Counted from the first letter of the stretch, positions 35,018 to 44,083 are shown. The stretch is 64,000 bases of DNA from CAYXDO01 sp964463485 (GCA_964463485.1 CAYXDO010000023.1:1-64000), one strand, 5' to 3'. The notes: generated by a model from the sequence alone, not told the origin. Numbers and translations: made by a program.

Positions 35018-36079
35018 TCAAGGAGCCGCGTTTTTCGACCAGACCCGCTGCCATTGTTCCGACACCGGGAACGATCCGCGCTCAGCGTCGAGGATGCCTT
35101 CGTACGTGAGCTGCCGGCGCTGGTCGCTCTTTGCGGAGCCAAACAGCGGGGACGCTCGGTCGAAGTCCGCGGAGAGCTCCATCGTCCCGTCGACGAAGAT
35201 GATCGGCCCGGTCGCGCTCTTGTCAGGGAGCGGGCTCTCGATCCGCCGAACACGAACGCGAAGCTCGAGCGACTCCTCGTCGCTCAACATCACCGCAGTG
35301 GCCCCGCGGCCAGCGTAGTCCGGCCCCTCTACCGGGGCCTCGCCGACATCCACGCGTCGGCCCGGGAGTAGGTCCCCGTCCTTGGGCAAGTAAGCGGAGC
35401 TCGGCAAGAGCCGCAACGCCAATGCGTCGTCCGACGCTTGGCGAGTGAGCTCCGTCGCGGCCGTCGTGCGTGCCTTGGCGGGCAACATCTTCAGCGCGTT
35501 CGCACGCACCGCGTCGCCCCCGCGCACAGCCACCGCGGCGCCCCGCTCGTCCAGATCCACCTCGACCTTCGCGCCGACCAGCGCGAACGGGACCAGCACC
35601 GCCAAATCGGGCCCGCTCACAGCTCCTGACGAGAGCTTCTTCATGTCCTTGGCGCTGTCGAGCGTGAAGGACACATCCTCACGCTTGCCCGACGCCCGCG
35701 CGGTCGCCACCGAGAGCAACACCGTCGATCCTCCGGCCCTCGGCGCGGCCGTGGCGCTGTAGTCGACCTCCACCTTGTGACTCGCGATCTCCTTGCCCGC
35801 GAGGTCCCGCCGGTAGCTCTCCGAGTAACGGTAGCTGACCGTTTCGGCTGCCTTGAGCGCCAACGACTTCGGCGTGATCACCGGCGGTGGCGGCTCCTTC
35901 GGCTCCTCCACCGGCGGAAGCTCTTCCTCGGGTTTCGCGGGCTCCTCCGCTCTCGGGCACCCAACGGAAACCAACACCAGCGTCAAGCCGATCGAACGAC
36001 GTACGTTCGAATTCGCGAAGTGGAGAACGGAGCGAATTTTCCCCGCGAGCCCGAGGGGAGCGGTCAACGAGTGCAACAT
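35018..36079 (-). CDS. Lipoprotein, unknown function
   Basis: The chosen start, ATG 36079, gives a long basic lead before a lipoprotein signal (RRSIGLTLVLVSVGC); ATG 36142 is also open. After a Glu/Pro-rich linker (EEPAKPEEELPPVEEPKEP), the remaining 280 residues form a beta-rich domain that resembles DUF6263-type lipoproteins in its pattern of short polar strands. No catalytic residues are evident. It is divergent from spoVR with 161 bases between them. Confidence 0.68.
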   Translation of the reverse strand: MLHSLTAPLGLAGKIRSVLHFANSNVRRSIGLTLVLVSVGCPRAEEPAKPEEELPPVEEPKEPPPPVITPKSLALKAAETVSYRYSESYRRDLAGKEIASHKVEVDYSATAAPRAGGSTVLLSVATARASGKREDVSFTLDSAKDMKKLSSGAVSGPDLAVLVPFALVGAKVEVDLDERGAAVAVRGGDAVRANALKMLPAKARTTAATELTRQASDDALALRLLPSSAYLPKDGDLLPGRRVDVGEAPVEGPDYAGRGATAVMLSDEESLELRVRVRRIESPLPDKSATGPIIFVDGTMELSADFDRASPLFGSAKSDQRRQLTYEGILDAERGSFPVSEQWQRVWSKNAAP

Positions 36080-36240
36080 CGGCCGAACCTTACCCGCAAC
36101 TCGACTTTCTCGCACGAAAGGCGCGGGCAATTTTCCGGGCAAGTCCGAGCCCGGCCATGAACGCCGTAGCCTGCTCGCCCCGACGGAACCTCCGCTCCGG
36201 CGTGTTCGCCTTGGAAAATTGTGTGTAGCATCGGACTCGC

Positions 36241-37746
36241 ATGAACCTCCCTCCCCATCTGGTCGAGATCCAACGCGAGATTCGCGGACACGTGGCGGAG
36301 TTCGGTCTGGACCCCTTCGAGGTGATCTTCGAGCTCGTCACTCAAGACGAGATGAACATGGTGGCGGCTTACGGCGGCTTCCCGACGCGCTACCCCCACT
36401 GGAAGTGGGGCATGGAGTTCGATTCGCTGGCCAAGGGTCATACGTATGGGCTCCAACGAATTTACGAGCTCGTGATCAACACCGACCCCTCGTACGCGTA
36501 CCTGATGGATTCGAACAGCGTGCTCGAGCAGAAGCTCGTGATGGCTCACGTCTACGGGCACGCCGACTTCTTCAAGAACAACGTCTTCTTCAACCACACC
36601 AACCGCCGGATGCTCGATCAGATGGCGAACCACGCGGCTCGAATGCGCCGCTATATCGACCGACACGGCGTGGACAAAGTCGAAGGGTACGTCGACGCCT
36701 GCCTCTCGATCGAGAACCTCATCGATCCCGACTCGGTGTTCTTCGCGGAGAAAAAGACGCCTCCGAAGACGATTCCCGTCGATCAGGCGCCGGAGCGTCC
36801 GACCGTTCGACTCATCCCCACCGAGAAGAGTTACTTACGCGGGTACATCAACCCAGAGGCCTTCGTCGAAGCGGAGCGAAAGAAGCTGGAAGAGGAACGC
36901 AACCGCAAGAAGCGGTTTCCTACGGAGCCCGCGCGCGACGTCCTGCTCTTCCTCATGGAGCACGCGCCGCTCGAGCCCTGGCAGCGTGACGTCCTCGACA
37001 TCGTCCGGACCGAGGCCTACTACTTCGTCCCGCAAGCCCAGACCAAAATCATGAACGAGGGTTGGGCGTCGTATTGGCACTCTCGAATCATGACCACTCG
37101 GGCGCTCCGCGACAGCGAGCTCATCGACTACGCCCACTCTCACTCGGGCACCATGGGTACGCGCCCCGGTCGCATCAACCCATACAAGCTCGGCATCGAG
37201 CTTTTTCGGGACATCGAGGAGCGATGGGACAAGGGCCAGTTCGGGAAGGACTGGGAAGAGTGCGACGACCTGGCCGCGAAGAACCGCTGGGATAAACAGT
37301 TGGGCCTCGGACGCAAGAAGGTGTTCGAGGTGCGACGACTCTACAACGACGTGACCTTCATCGATGAGTTCCTGACCTCCGACTTCGCGCGAAAGCAGGA
37401 GCTCTTCGTGTACGGTGTCAACAAGAAGAGCGGCGACTGGGAAATTCAAAATCGAGAGTTCAAGGAGATCAAGAAAAAACTCGTCTCCAGCCTCGCCAAC
37501 CAAGGCAACCCTCGGATCGTGGTGCTCGACGCGAACTTCGAAAACCGCGGAGAGCTCGTCCTCAAACACCGCCACGACGGCGTCGATCTCCAGCCCGACT
37601 GGGCCAAAGAGACCTTGGCGAACCTCCACAAGGTCTGGACCCGGCCCGTCCTGGTCGCTACCAAGGTCGAAGGCAAGGGCGTCGTGATGCGGTTCGACGG
37701 ACAAACTCACTCCGAAAAACCCAGCAACCTCATCAACGAAACGTGA
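36241..37746 (+). CDS. SpoVR family protein
   Basis: The 501-residue protein matches the SpoVR family along its length: FELVTQDEMNMVAAYGGFPTRYPHW (in parts), KLVMAHVYGHADFFKNN, and HSGTMGTRPGRINPYKLG. SpoVR was named for a Bacillus sporulation gene; in many Gram-negative bacteria it is encoded beside the PrkA kinase and YeaH, and may help general stress survival. Neither partner is in this window. It starts at ATG 36241. The next gene follows by one base. Confidence 0.93.
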   Translation: MNLPPHLVEIQREIRGHVAEFGLDPFEVIFELVTQDEMNMVAAYGGFPTRYPHWKWGMEFDSLAKGHTYGLQRIYELVINTDPSYAYLMDSNSVLEQKLVMAHVYGHADFFKNNVFFNHTNRRMLDQMANHAARMRRYIDRHGVDKVEGYVDACLSIENLIDPDSVFFAEKKTPPKTIPVDQAPERPTVRLIPTEKSYLRGYINPEAFVEAERKKLEEERNRKKRFPTEPARDVLLFLMEHAPLEPWQRDVLDIVRTEAYYFVPQAQTKIMNEGWASYWHSRIMTTRALRDSELIDYAHSHSGTMGTRPGRINPYKLGIELFRDIEERWDKGQFGKDWEECDDLAAKNRWDKQLGLGRKKVFEVRRLYNDVTFIDEFLTSDFARKQELFVYGVNKKSGDWEIQNREFKEIKKKLVSSLANQGNPRIVVLDANFENRGELVLKHRHDGVDLQPDWAKETLANLHKVWTRPVLVATKVEGKGVVMRFDGQTHSEKPSNLINET

Positions 37747-37747
37747 C

Positions 37748-38611
37748 GTGCTCCCGACCCTCGTCCTCTCCGCCCTGATCACTCTCCCGCCGCCTCTCTG
37801 TCGCGGCCGAGTCGCCACCGCGTACGACCAGAGCCTCGATCGCGACCCCGGCACCCGCGCCCTGGCCGAAATCCAAACCGCCCTCAACGTGCTGTGCGGC
37901 CTCGATCCGCAGGGGACTGCCGTCAAAGACCAAAAATGCGGTCGCGGGATCGTCGTGTACGAAAATACGACCATCGGCATGAACGCGGTGACCTGGGTCT
38001 CCGGCGTTCGGGACGGGCCCATGACTTCGGGCAAGATCGTGTACTCCAAAGAGTTCCTGAACGCCCTCGACCAGAGCTTCGGGCCCGGAGCGTCGTTCGG
38101 CGTCCTGGCTCACGAGGTGGGCCACTACCTGACCGCCACGATGAGTCTGAGGCGCTACGTCGATTCGTCGTGGGACGAGGAGCTTCGCGCCGACTACTTC
38201 GCGGGCTGCGCGTTGGGCCGGTCCGGCCGCCCGCCCGACGAGATGGAGAACACCCTGCGGGCGCTCGCGGCCTTTGCCAGCCCTACCCATCCCGCGTTCA
38301 ACCTGAGGGTTCCCAAAGTGCGTCGAGGGTATGACGACTGCCAGGCGAGCAGAGTTGCAGAGGACCGGGCGAAGGAAGACGATGACTTTGGAATCGGAGC
38401 GTACCTTCGCCAAGAGTCAAGATCGGCGGGCTGCTGGCACTACTTTTTTCGCAGCGCCGAGGACGTCAAGCGACTCGGACCGATCGCGGCCAGAAGGCAC
38501 CGGTCGCGTTTTTTCCCGACCCAAGATAAGTGCGACAAATCGCGTCGTGAAGCCGCCGACGGCAAACACGCCATCACCGAAACGTGCGCGTGCCAAGCAA
38601 AAGCTCAGTAG
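37748..38611 (+). CDS. Putative exported HExxH zinc metalloprotease
   Basis: The start is GTG 37748, just after the spoVR stop. A short hydrophobic N-terminus (LPTLVLSALITLPPPLC) is a likely signal. HEVGH at 122-126 is a zinc-binding motif, and the acidic residues of SWDEELRADYFAGCALG (143-149) resemble the third-ligand region of M48-type peptidases. Eight Cys residues, several near the C-terminus (CDKS, CACQ), suggest disulfides and an exported location. I see no closer family. Coupling with spoVR hints at a stress-related envelope role, which is inference. Confidence 0.7.
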   Translation: MLPTLVLSALITLPPPLCRGRVATAYDQSLDRDPGTRALAEIQTALNVLCGLDPQGTAVKDQKCGRGIVVYENTTIGMNAVTWVSGVRDGPMTSGKIVYSKEFLNALDQSFGPGASFGVLAHEVGHYLTATMSLRRYVDSSWDEELRADYFAGCALGRSGRPPDEMENTLRALAAFASPTHPAFNLRVPKVRRGYDDCQASRVAEDRAKEDDDFGIGAYLRQESRSAGCWHYFFRSAEDVKRLGPIAARRHRSRFFPTQDKCDKSRREAADGKHAITETCACQAKAQ

Positions 38612-38702
38612 CCTCCAAACCCCTCCAAACCCAAGCTGGGCGCCAGTCAAAGTCGTTGCGCAGGGCGTTGCTTTTCGCAGCCTCCAGCGCAAGAATCCTC
38701 GT

Positions 38703-39308
38703 ATGCCCATCACGAAGCTCGAGCTCGCTGACGGCGAAATCTCGGCTGATCAGATTCGACCTGGCGATCCCTACGAGCTCTCCGATGGGCACCTGATCTA
38801 TTGCGCGCCTTCTGGCTCAGATAGCGGCCGCGGCGTGATCGCGGCGGCGTTGTCTTTGGACACCGACCCAGACGTCGACTCTTCGGGCGCGTAGGTCGGC
38901 TTCACCCCGAGTGAGTACACGCTTCGCGCGCCGGATCCGGGCCAGATGCTCGACGCCCCAGGAGTGCTCCGAAATCCCGTCCCCGTGGAGGCCCTGTTCG
39001 ATCGCAGCGTGGCCCACGATGTGGCCCTCCGGAATCTGCTTCAGCGCCACGGCTACGACAGCTTACAGAGCGTTCGCGACGAAGGGCGGAAAGGGGGACG
39101 AGAGGAAGGACGAGAAGAAGGACGAGCTCTAGCGGTGCTCTCGGTGCTCGAAGCCCGTGGGCTGGCCGTCAGCGAGGCTCAGAAACTTCATATTTTGTCC
39201 ACGCGATCTCCCGAGACGTTGGACCGATGGATTCAAGAGTCTATCCGAGTCTCGAGCGCGGCCGAGCTGAGCGAATCGAGCGAATCGCCCCTGTCATCGC
39301 CCCGATGA
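38703..39308 (+). pseudogene. Degraded Uma2-type endonuclease-like gene
   Basis: Frame 3 reads MPITKLELADGEISADQI and then YELSDGHLIYCAPSG and TDPDVDSSGA, the start of Uma2-like proteins of Myxococcota. It hits TAG at 38892-38894 and continues in the same frame with VGFTPSEYTLRAPDPGQ, then MLDAPGVLRNPVPVEALFD and a GREEGREEG tail. Compared with what I recall of the family, most of the PD-(D/E)XK nuclease core between RAPD and MLDAPGV is missing. One nonsense codon and an internal deletion make it non-functional. The downstream part may still be translated from ATG 38946. Confidence 0.75.
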
Positions 39309-39344
39309 GTTGCTTCTTCGAGTTGCCTCCGCGGGTCTCGCTAC

Positions 39345-40688
39345 TCAGGGAATGCGCTCGAGCCAGACGCCGTGCGAGCCACTTTCTTCGCCCTCGTTGA
39401 ATCCAAGGATCAGCGCGGAGTCCCCGTCGACGATCAGAACCCGACCGCGGCGGCCGCGGGAACCCGGGATCTCGAGACTCGTCGGGCACCAACCGAGAGT
39501 TGGGTGGAGCTGCACGACCCGGCCTCCTTCGACCGTCGCGAGCACGCCGCCCCGGTAGTCATCGATCGCTGCGATCTTGTCCTCTGCCGGGCTCCCCTCG
39601 TGTAACAGCCACTCTTCGTCTTTCAGGACGTAAATCATACCGTCGCTCGCGCCCAACATCGGTCCGAAGGTCCGAGTGCCTCCGATCGAAGCGACTCCCG
39701 AGAAAAGGGTCACGTCGGCCGTCGAGATCTCGCGCTCGTACCGCTCGCCGGCCTTCAGGTGCACGACCTTGTTGGACTCGAGCGAAGCGATGACTTCGCC
39801 CGCCCGCGGGCTCTCGAGGCCCCCGTTCGAAGCACGCCCTCGCTCGTTGCCCAGCGTGAGCACGGCCTGAAATGCCTGGCCGTCGAAGTGATGCACGACT
39901 CCGCTCTGAGCGAGTGTGTACAAATCGGTCGCGGGATCACTGCGGCCAGCAATCCAGCGCAGCGGTGACACCCCGAGCCCGGGGGCGCGCGTGGAGCTCC
40001 GTACGACACAGGTCGCACCGTCGGCGTCGAGCTCCAAGTGCGAGAGAAAGCCGTCCGCGCTTCCTGCCCAGTAATTTCGTTCGTCCGTCCGAAGTAGGGA
40101 CGCGATCGCGCGATCGTCGCACCCCACGACTTGGCGAACCTGCTCTGGGGTCACGAGGAACACTCGGGGAGGGTTGGAGTAGGTCGCTAGCGCGATCCCC
40201 GGGCGTACCCACGATCCGGCGAACACGATGTCCGACGACTGAATCGGCACGGTCGACACGCGAAACCGGGTGCATGACTCGCAGTGACCCTCCGGATCGT
40301 CGACGAGCCGATCTCTCAGCTCGTCGGGCAGCGACGAGCTCACCCAGACGAGCTCTTCATGAGGACTCATCCGAGACACCGAGTCTGGAATGCCGAGCCT
40401 GCAGTCGGACGAAGGTCTCGTCAGAACGCCTTCCTCGAGCCCGAGCGTCTCGAGCGTCTCCGAGTAGGAGAGCAGGAAGATCTCTTTTGCCAGCGAGAGC
40501 ACCACCAAGCCCGCCGGTCTGGCCGCAGTCAGCATGAGCTGATCGTCGAATCGCTCCGCGATGATCACCGCTGGTTTGCCGACGGCGTCGTTGGGAATTT
40601 CTGCGAGCTCGAGGCTCGGAGCACAGGCGCTCGCGAGCAAGAGTGCGGCCAGGACGCGCCCGGAGTGACTGGCGTCCGGATGATTCAG
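39345..40688 (-). CDS. Lipoprotein with propeller-like repeats, probable CTG start
   Basis: The protein has a lipoprotein signal (GRVLAALLLASAC) and a long beta-rich body with recurring short strands (GVVHHFDGQAFQAV, DGMIYVLKDEEWLLHEG, GGRVVQLHPTLGW), like a seven-bladed propeller. No ATG, GTG or TTG lies in frame near the signal. CTG 40688 overlaps the previous stop (CTGA) and gives a signal of normal length, so I use it; this is unusual. It is one of three lipoproteins around the graspetide genes, and its layout is like that of the protein at 44837-46246. Function unknown. Confidence 0.65.
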   Translation of the reverse strand: MNHPDASHSGRVLAALLLASACAPSLELAEIPNDAVGKPAVIIAERFDDQLMLTAARPAGLVVLSLAKEIFLLSYSETLETLGLEEGVLTRPSSDCRLGIPDSVSRMSPHEELVWVSSSLPDELRDRLVDDPEGHCESCTRFRVSTVPIQSSDIVFAGSWVRPGIALATYSNPPRVFLVTPEQVRQVVGCDDRAIASLLRTDERNYWAGSADGFLSHLELDADGATCVVRSSTRAPGLGVSPLRWIAGRSDPATDLYTLAQSGVVHHFDGQAFQAVLTLGNERGRASNGGLESPRAGEVIASLESNKVVHLKAGERYEREISTADVTLFSGVASIGGTRTFGPMLGASDGMIYVLKDEEWLLHEGSPAEDKIAAIDDYRGGVLATVEGGRVVQLHPTLGWCPTSLEIPGSRGRRGRVLIVDGDSALILGFNEGEESGSHGVWLERIP

Positions 40689-41143
40689 TCGTGACCCAGG
40701 TATTTGATCGTCGAAGGGTCGACGGCTCCTGAAGCACCGTCGAACACTCCAGGAATCCCGCTCACGTCGAACCGATGGGTGGTCACCAAAAAAGCCACGT
40801 GGAGGTTCAGCCAGACTTCGTTCTTCGACCGGTCGAGGTGGACCGAGACGAGCTGATTGGAGACGCTCAACATGGCCGAGCCGTCGCGTGCGAGCGCCTG
40901 GTTCATCGCAGGAATCGTTGCGGCCACGGCATCCTCGATGTTTCCATAGGCTCGTGTGGGCGAGTCCGAGGCCGTGAAGATGTGGTGGAGCACCTGAGGG
41001 GGAAGGGTCCCGCGATCGCGCGGCCCTGTCGGAGCGCCACCTTCGGTGACCCTGACGGCCGTTCCGGCCACTTTCCCATCGTAGAAGGTCGTGGCACAAC
41101 CCAACAGAGACGCGAGAAGGAGGAGCCTGACAAGCTTGGACAC
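40685..41143 (-). CDS. Small lipoprotein, unknown function
   Basis: ATG 41143 opens a clear lipoprotein signal (SKLVRLLLLASLLGC). The 152-residue protein has a mature part of about 135 residues (VWLNLHVAFLVTTHRFDVSGIPGVFDG) that may be a beta-barrel-like or lipid-binding fold. I know no family. It is divergent from the first ATP-grasp gene with only 84 bases between, so control may be shared. Confidence 0.7.
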   Translation of the reverse strand: MSKLVRLLLLASLLGCATTFYDGKVAGTAVRVTEGGAPTGPRDRGTLPPQVLHHIFTASDSPTRAYGNIEDAVAATIPAMNQALARDGSAMLSVSNQLVSVHLDRSKNEVWLNLHVAFLVTTHRFDVSGIPGVFDGASGAVDPSTIKYLGHD

Positions 41144-41227
41144 GAGGAAGTTCTACCAGAAACGGAGACCGGACTGAAGGAGCCTGCGGGCACCGAAGGG
41201 CTCCGCGCGCCGAGCAAGGAGGGTGAG

Positions 41228-42217
41228 TTGGCTGAAGACATCGCGACACGGAGCCTCGTTCTCCTCGTGACCCATCGTCGGGACGAATTCGTCACCGGCA
41301 GAGTCGCCGCCGAGCTGGAGCTTCGTGGGGCAGCGCCGTTCCGTTTGAACACCGACGAAATGCCCGACGAGCTGCGCATCGTCTCGACGTTTCTCCATCG
41401 GCGGCTCGAGCAGCGGCTCGTCTCCGAGGGACGGTCGATTCGACTCGACGACGTCCGTGCGATCTGGTGGCGACGGGTCGCGGCCCCGACTCTCCCGCCC
41501 AACCTCGACCCGCGCTTTCGTGTGGTCTGCCAAGCGAGCCTTCGAAAGGCGCTGAGCGACGCGCTCGACGCGCTCGACCGTGTCAACGTAGTCAATCCGA
41601 GGCCGGCCGAGGCGCGCGCGGAGTCCAAGCTCCGTCAACTCCAGTGCGCCGCCGAGCTCGGGCTGCGGGTCCCGGAGACCATCGTGACCAACGATCCCAC
41701 GGCCGCCCGGTCATTCCTCGTAAGTCATCCGCGCAGCATCACGAAGTTGCTCGTGCCATTCAGCCAGAGCCTCGACGGCCGAGGGCCCACGGTCCCCACC
41801 TCCGAAATTCGGCCGTCCGATCTGAACGAGCTCGACCCCTTGATTCTCGCACCGCAAATCTTCCAGCCCCAGATTTCGAAGTCCCGCGAGCTCCGGGTCG
41901 TAGTGGTCGGCAAGAAGGCCTTTGCCGCGTCGATCGATGCGAGTGAGTCCGAGCATGGCAAGGTCGACTGGGGGCAGTCTGCGCCTGGCGAGGTGGCTTG
42001 GCGGGAGGAGCGGCTCCCGTCGGCTTTCGAGCAAATGGTCGTGAGGCTCGTCGAGCGGCTCGGGCTGGTCTTCGGTGCGCTCGACTTCATCGTGGACGTT
42101 CGAGGTGAGTACCATTTTCTCGAGATCAACCCGAGCGGGGAGTGGGGATGGCTCGAACGAGACCTCGGACTGCCCATCGCGGCAGCCATCGCCGAGGCCT
42201 TGCTGGAGGGAGTATGA
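41228..42217 (+). CDS. MvdC/MvdD-type ATP-grasp graspetide ligase, first copy
   Basis: This ATP-grasp enzyme would join Ser/Thr or Lys side chains to Asp/Glu side chains of a peptide precursor. It follows the microviridin-ligase layout: VLLVTHRRDEFV at the start, the W-x-RR element WWRRVAAPTLP near residue 80, a central K in SITKLL, and at the end GALDFIVD (metal Asp) and FLEINPSGEWGWLERDLGLPI. The start is TTG 41228, which has a strong AAGGAGGG box five bases upstream. The 329 residues match the family. It overlaps the next gene by ATGA. I cannot tell whether it makes esters (MvdD-like) or amides (MvdC-like). Confidence 0.9.
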   Translation: MAEDIATRSLVLLVTHRRDEFVTGRVAAELELRGAAPFRLNTDEMPDELRIVSTFLHRRLEQRLVSEGRSIRLDDVRAIWWRRVAAPTLPPNLDPRFRVVCQASLRKALSDALDALDRVNVVNPRPAEARAESKLRQLQCAAELGLRVPETIVTNDPTAARSFLVSHPRSITKLLVPFSQSLDGRGPTVPTSEIRPSDLNELDPLILAPQIFQPQISKSRELRVVVVGKKAFAASIDASESEHGKVDWGQSAPGEVAWREERLPSAFEQMVVRLVERLGLVFGALDFIVDVRGEYHFLEINPSGEWGWLERDLGLPIAAAIAEALLEGV

Positions 42218-43188
42218 GTGTCTTGATCATCACACATCGAGAGGACAACGAATGCGTGGAGCTCGTGGCGTCTGCTCTCGCGGCCAGAGGGCACGAAGCG
42301 GTGCGTCTCGACACCGACCTCTACCCGACCGAGCTCTCGCTCTCCTCGGAGCTCCTCGAGGGTCGGTGGCGCCGGCATTTTTCAATCGGCGAGCAAACTC
42401 ATGACCTGAGTGCGGTGACGGCCGTTTGGTATCGCCGCTTCGCCGCCGGCGCCGGTTTACCTCGCTCCCTCGGAGACCACCGACCAGCCTGTGTCGAGGA
42501 ATCGCGAAGAGCGCTCCTTGGACTCATCGCCTCGCTCGGAGTGTTCGAGCTCGACCCGCTCACCGCGGTTCGACGAGCGGACCACAAGGAGCTTCAGCTC
42601 ACGCTGGCGCCCGGGCTTGGTCTGAGTGTACCGCGGACGTTGATCTCGAACGACCCGATCCAAGTGGCGCGCTTCGCGCGAGAGCTCGATGGCCCGATCG
42701 TCGCCAAGATGCAGACCTCGTTCGCGATCCATCGCCACGAGCGCGAGCTCGTCGTCTTCACCTCTCGCGTCAGCGAGGACGACCTTCGAAGCCTCGATGG
42801 TTTGAAATACGGCCCGATGATGTTTCAGGAGCTCGTGCCGAAGAGGCTCGAGATCCGTGCTACCGTCGTGGGAAATCGAGTCTACTCGGCGGCCGTCGAT
42901 TCGACGGCATCGCCCCGCGCGGAGATCGATTGGCGCAGGGACGGCCCAGGACTCATGAACCGATGGATTACGTATGAATTGCCAAAGTCCGTCGAGGCTG
43001 GGCTCGTGGCGCTGACTCGCGAGCTGGGTTTGGGTTACTCGGCCGCGGATTTCATCTTAACGCCCGACGGTGGGCACGTCTTCTTGGAGCTCAACGCGTC
43101 CGGAGAATGGTTCTGGCTACAGCGGTACCCAGGCCTACCCATCGGCGAAGCCATCGCAGAGCAGCTGATTTCGAAAGGGAGTCGGTGA
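42214..43188 (+). CDS. MvdC/MvdD-type ATP-grasp graspetide ligase, second copy
   Basis: ATG 42214, after GGAGGG, overlaps the stop of the first copy, so the two are made together. The 324 residues follow the same plan: VLIITHREDNECVE, VWYRRFAAGAGLP near residue 72, GPIVAKM with the ATP-site Lys, FQELVPKRLEIRATVVG, SAADFILT, and FLELNASGEWFWLQRYPGLPI. In known microviridin pathways one ligase makes two ester rings and the other one amide ring; a pair here fits that division of work. The substrate is most likely the Nif11/microviridin chimera encoded at 44084-44635. Confidence 0.9.
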   Translation: MSVLIITHREDNECVELVASALAARGHEAVRLDTDLYPTELSLSSELLEGRWRRHFSIGEQTHDLSAVTAVWYRRFAAGAGLPRSLGDHRPACVEESRRALLGLIASLGVFELDPLTAVRRADHKELQLTLAPGLGLSVPRTLISNDPIQVARFARELDGPIVAKMQTSFAIHRHERELVVFTSRVSEDDLRSLDGLKYGPMMFQELVPKRLEIRATVVGNRVYSAAVDSTASPRAEIDWRRDGPGLMNRWITYELPKSVEAGLVALTRELGLGYSAADFILTPDGGHVFLELNASGEWFWLQRYPGLPIGEAIAEQLISKGSR

Positions 43189-43304
43189 GGTCTCACCCGA
43201 AGGCAGGTCGTTCGACATGGAATCCGGCGGTTTCAGCTCAACCGGTGTCATGATGATCTCGTGCTCAGATTCCCGAATCTTCTGCTACATTACGGAGCGT
43301 AGTC

Positions 43305-43871
43305 GTGTCCGTCGTGTTCATCATCTCGATGTCGATCGCGCCGATCGCGGTGGCGATCTCGATTCGTCGGCGAACTTCGTTCGTTAGAAGCCACCTCGAG
43401 ATTGCGACGACCGCCGATCTGAGGCGTTATCGAGCGCTCGCATCCTCCGACGGCCGATTGGGCCATGCGATGATCGTGTTGTCGGCGATCTCCGTCGCCA
43501 CCGTTCCCATCGGATTCCTGTCTCCCTGGGAGGCGCTCGTCGATGCGCTCCTGGCGTGGGCCGGCGGCCTGTTCGCGGGCTCTGCTCTCGCGTTTCCATT
43601 CGCAATCTGGGGCACCTTCCTTGATCGAAGGGTCTGGAGACTCCCCGTTCGATCGGCTTGCAGGCCGGAATTCGCTGAAATCACTCGACAGTGGAGGACA
43701 TCCTCGCGACCAGTCGACCCGCCGGTCTTCTTCGAGCGCCGACTGCGAATCGCAGACTCCGGGCAACTCTCGGTTGCCGACTCAGGAATGCTTGCGCAGG
43801 TCGATCGTCACGCGGAGCCCTCGAGCGAGTCGGAAGTCGAGCCCGACGGCTCAAGCTTGGATCGACCCTGA
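43305..43871 (+). CDS. Small membrane protein next to graspetide ligases
   Basis: GTG 43305 opens a 188-residue protein with an N-terminal hydrophobic segment (VVFIISMSIAPIAVAIS). Two more hydrophobic segments near residues 55-100 follow (MIVLSAISVATVPIGFL, ALLAWAGGLFAGSALAFPFAIWGTFL). The tail is acidic and Ser-rich. No family is recognised. It is 116 bases after the ATP-grasp pair on the same strand and could help export or immunity, but nothing in the sequence proves that. Confidence 0.6.
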   Translation: MSVVFIISMSIAPIAVAISIRRRTSFVRSHLEIATTADLRRYRALASSDGRLGHAMIVLSAISVATVPIGFLSPWEALVDALLAWAGGLFAGSALAFPFAIWGTFLDRRVWRLPVRSACRPEFAEITRQWRTSSRPVDPPVFFERRLRIADSGQLSVADSGMLAQVDRHAEPSSESEVEPDGSSLDRP

Positions 43872-43921
43872 TCTGCAACTCCGGGAAGGATTCGCGCGAA
43901 GCGAACCTTGTTGTGCGAGCC

Positions 43922-44010
43922 GCGGATCGTACCCCTGATCTGCGGATCCTACCCCTGATCTGCGGATCTTACCCCTGATCTGCAGATCTTACCCCTGATC
44001 TGCGATCTTT
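43922..44010 (+). repeat. 20-bp tandem repeats rich in GATC
   Basis: Four 20-bp copies start at 43931, 43951, 43971 and 43991. The unit is acccctgatctgcggatct with one more base that varies (c or t), and the last copy is degraded. A half copy precedes at 43922. Each has two GATC sites. The array lies in the 212-base convergent space between the membrane-protein gene and the precursor gene. A related single copy sits at the end of the former gene (43867). Confidence 0.92.
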
Positions 44011-44083
44011 GGCCTACCCGCCTAGAGCCCGTTGAGGTCCTTGGCCGAGGGCGTCTGAGCGCGAAAGAGGTCGACCGACGAAG

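Noticed and set aside
43922..44010. CRISPR array or iteron origin
   Set aside because: Units of 20 bp abut each other with no spacers, and there is no replication initiator gene nearby.
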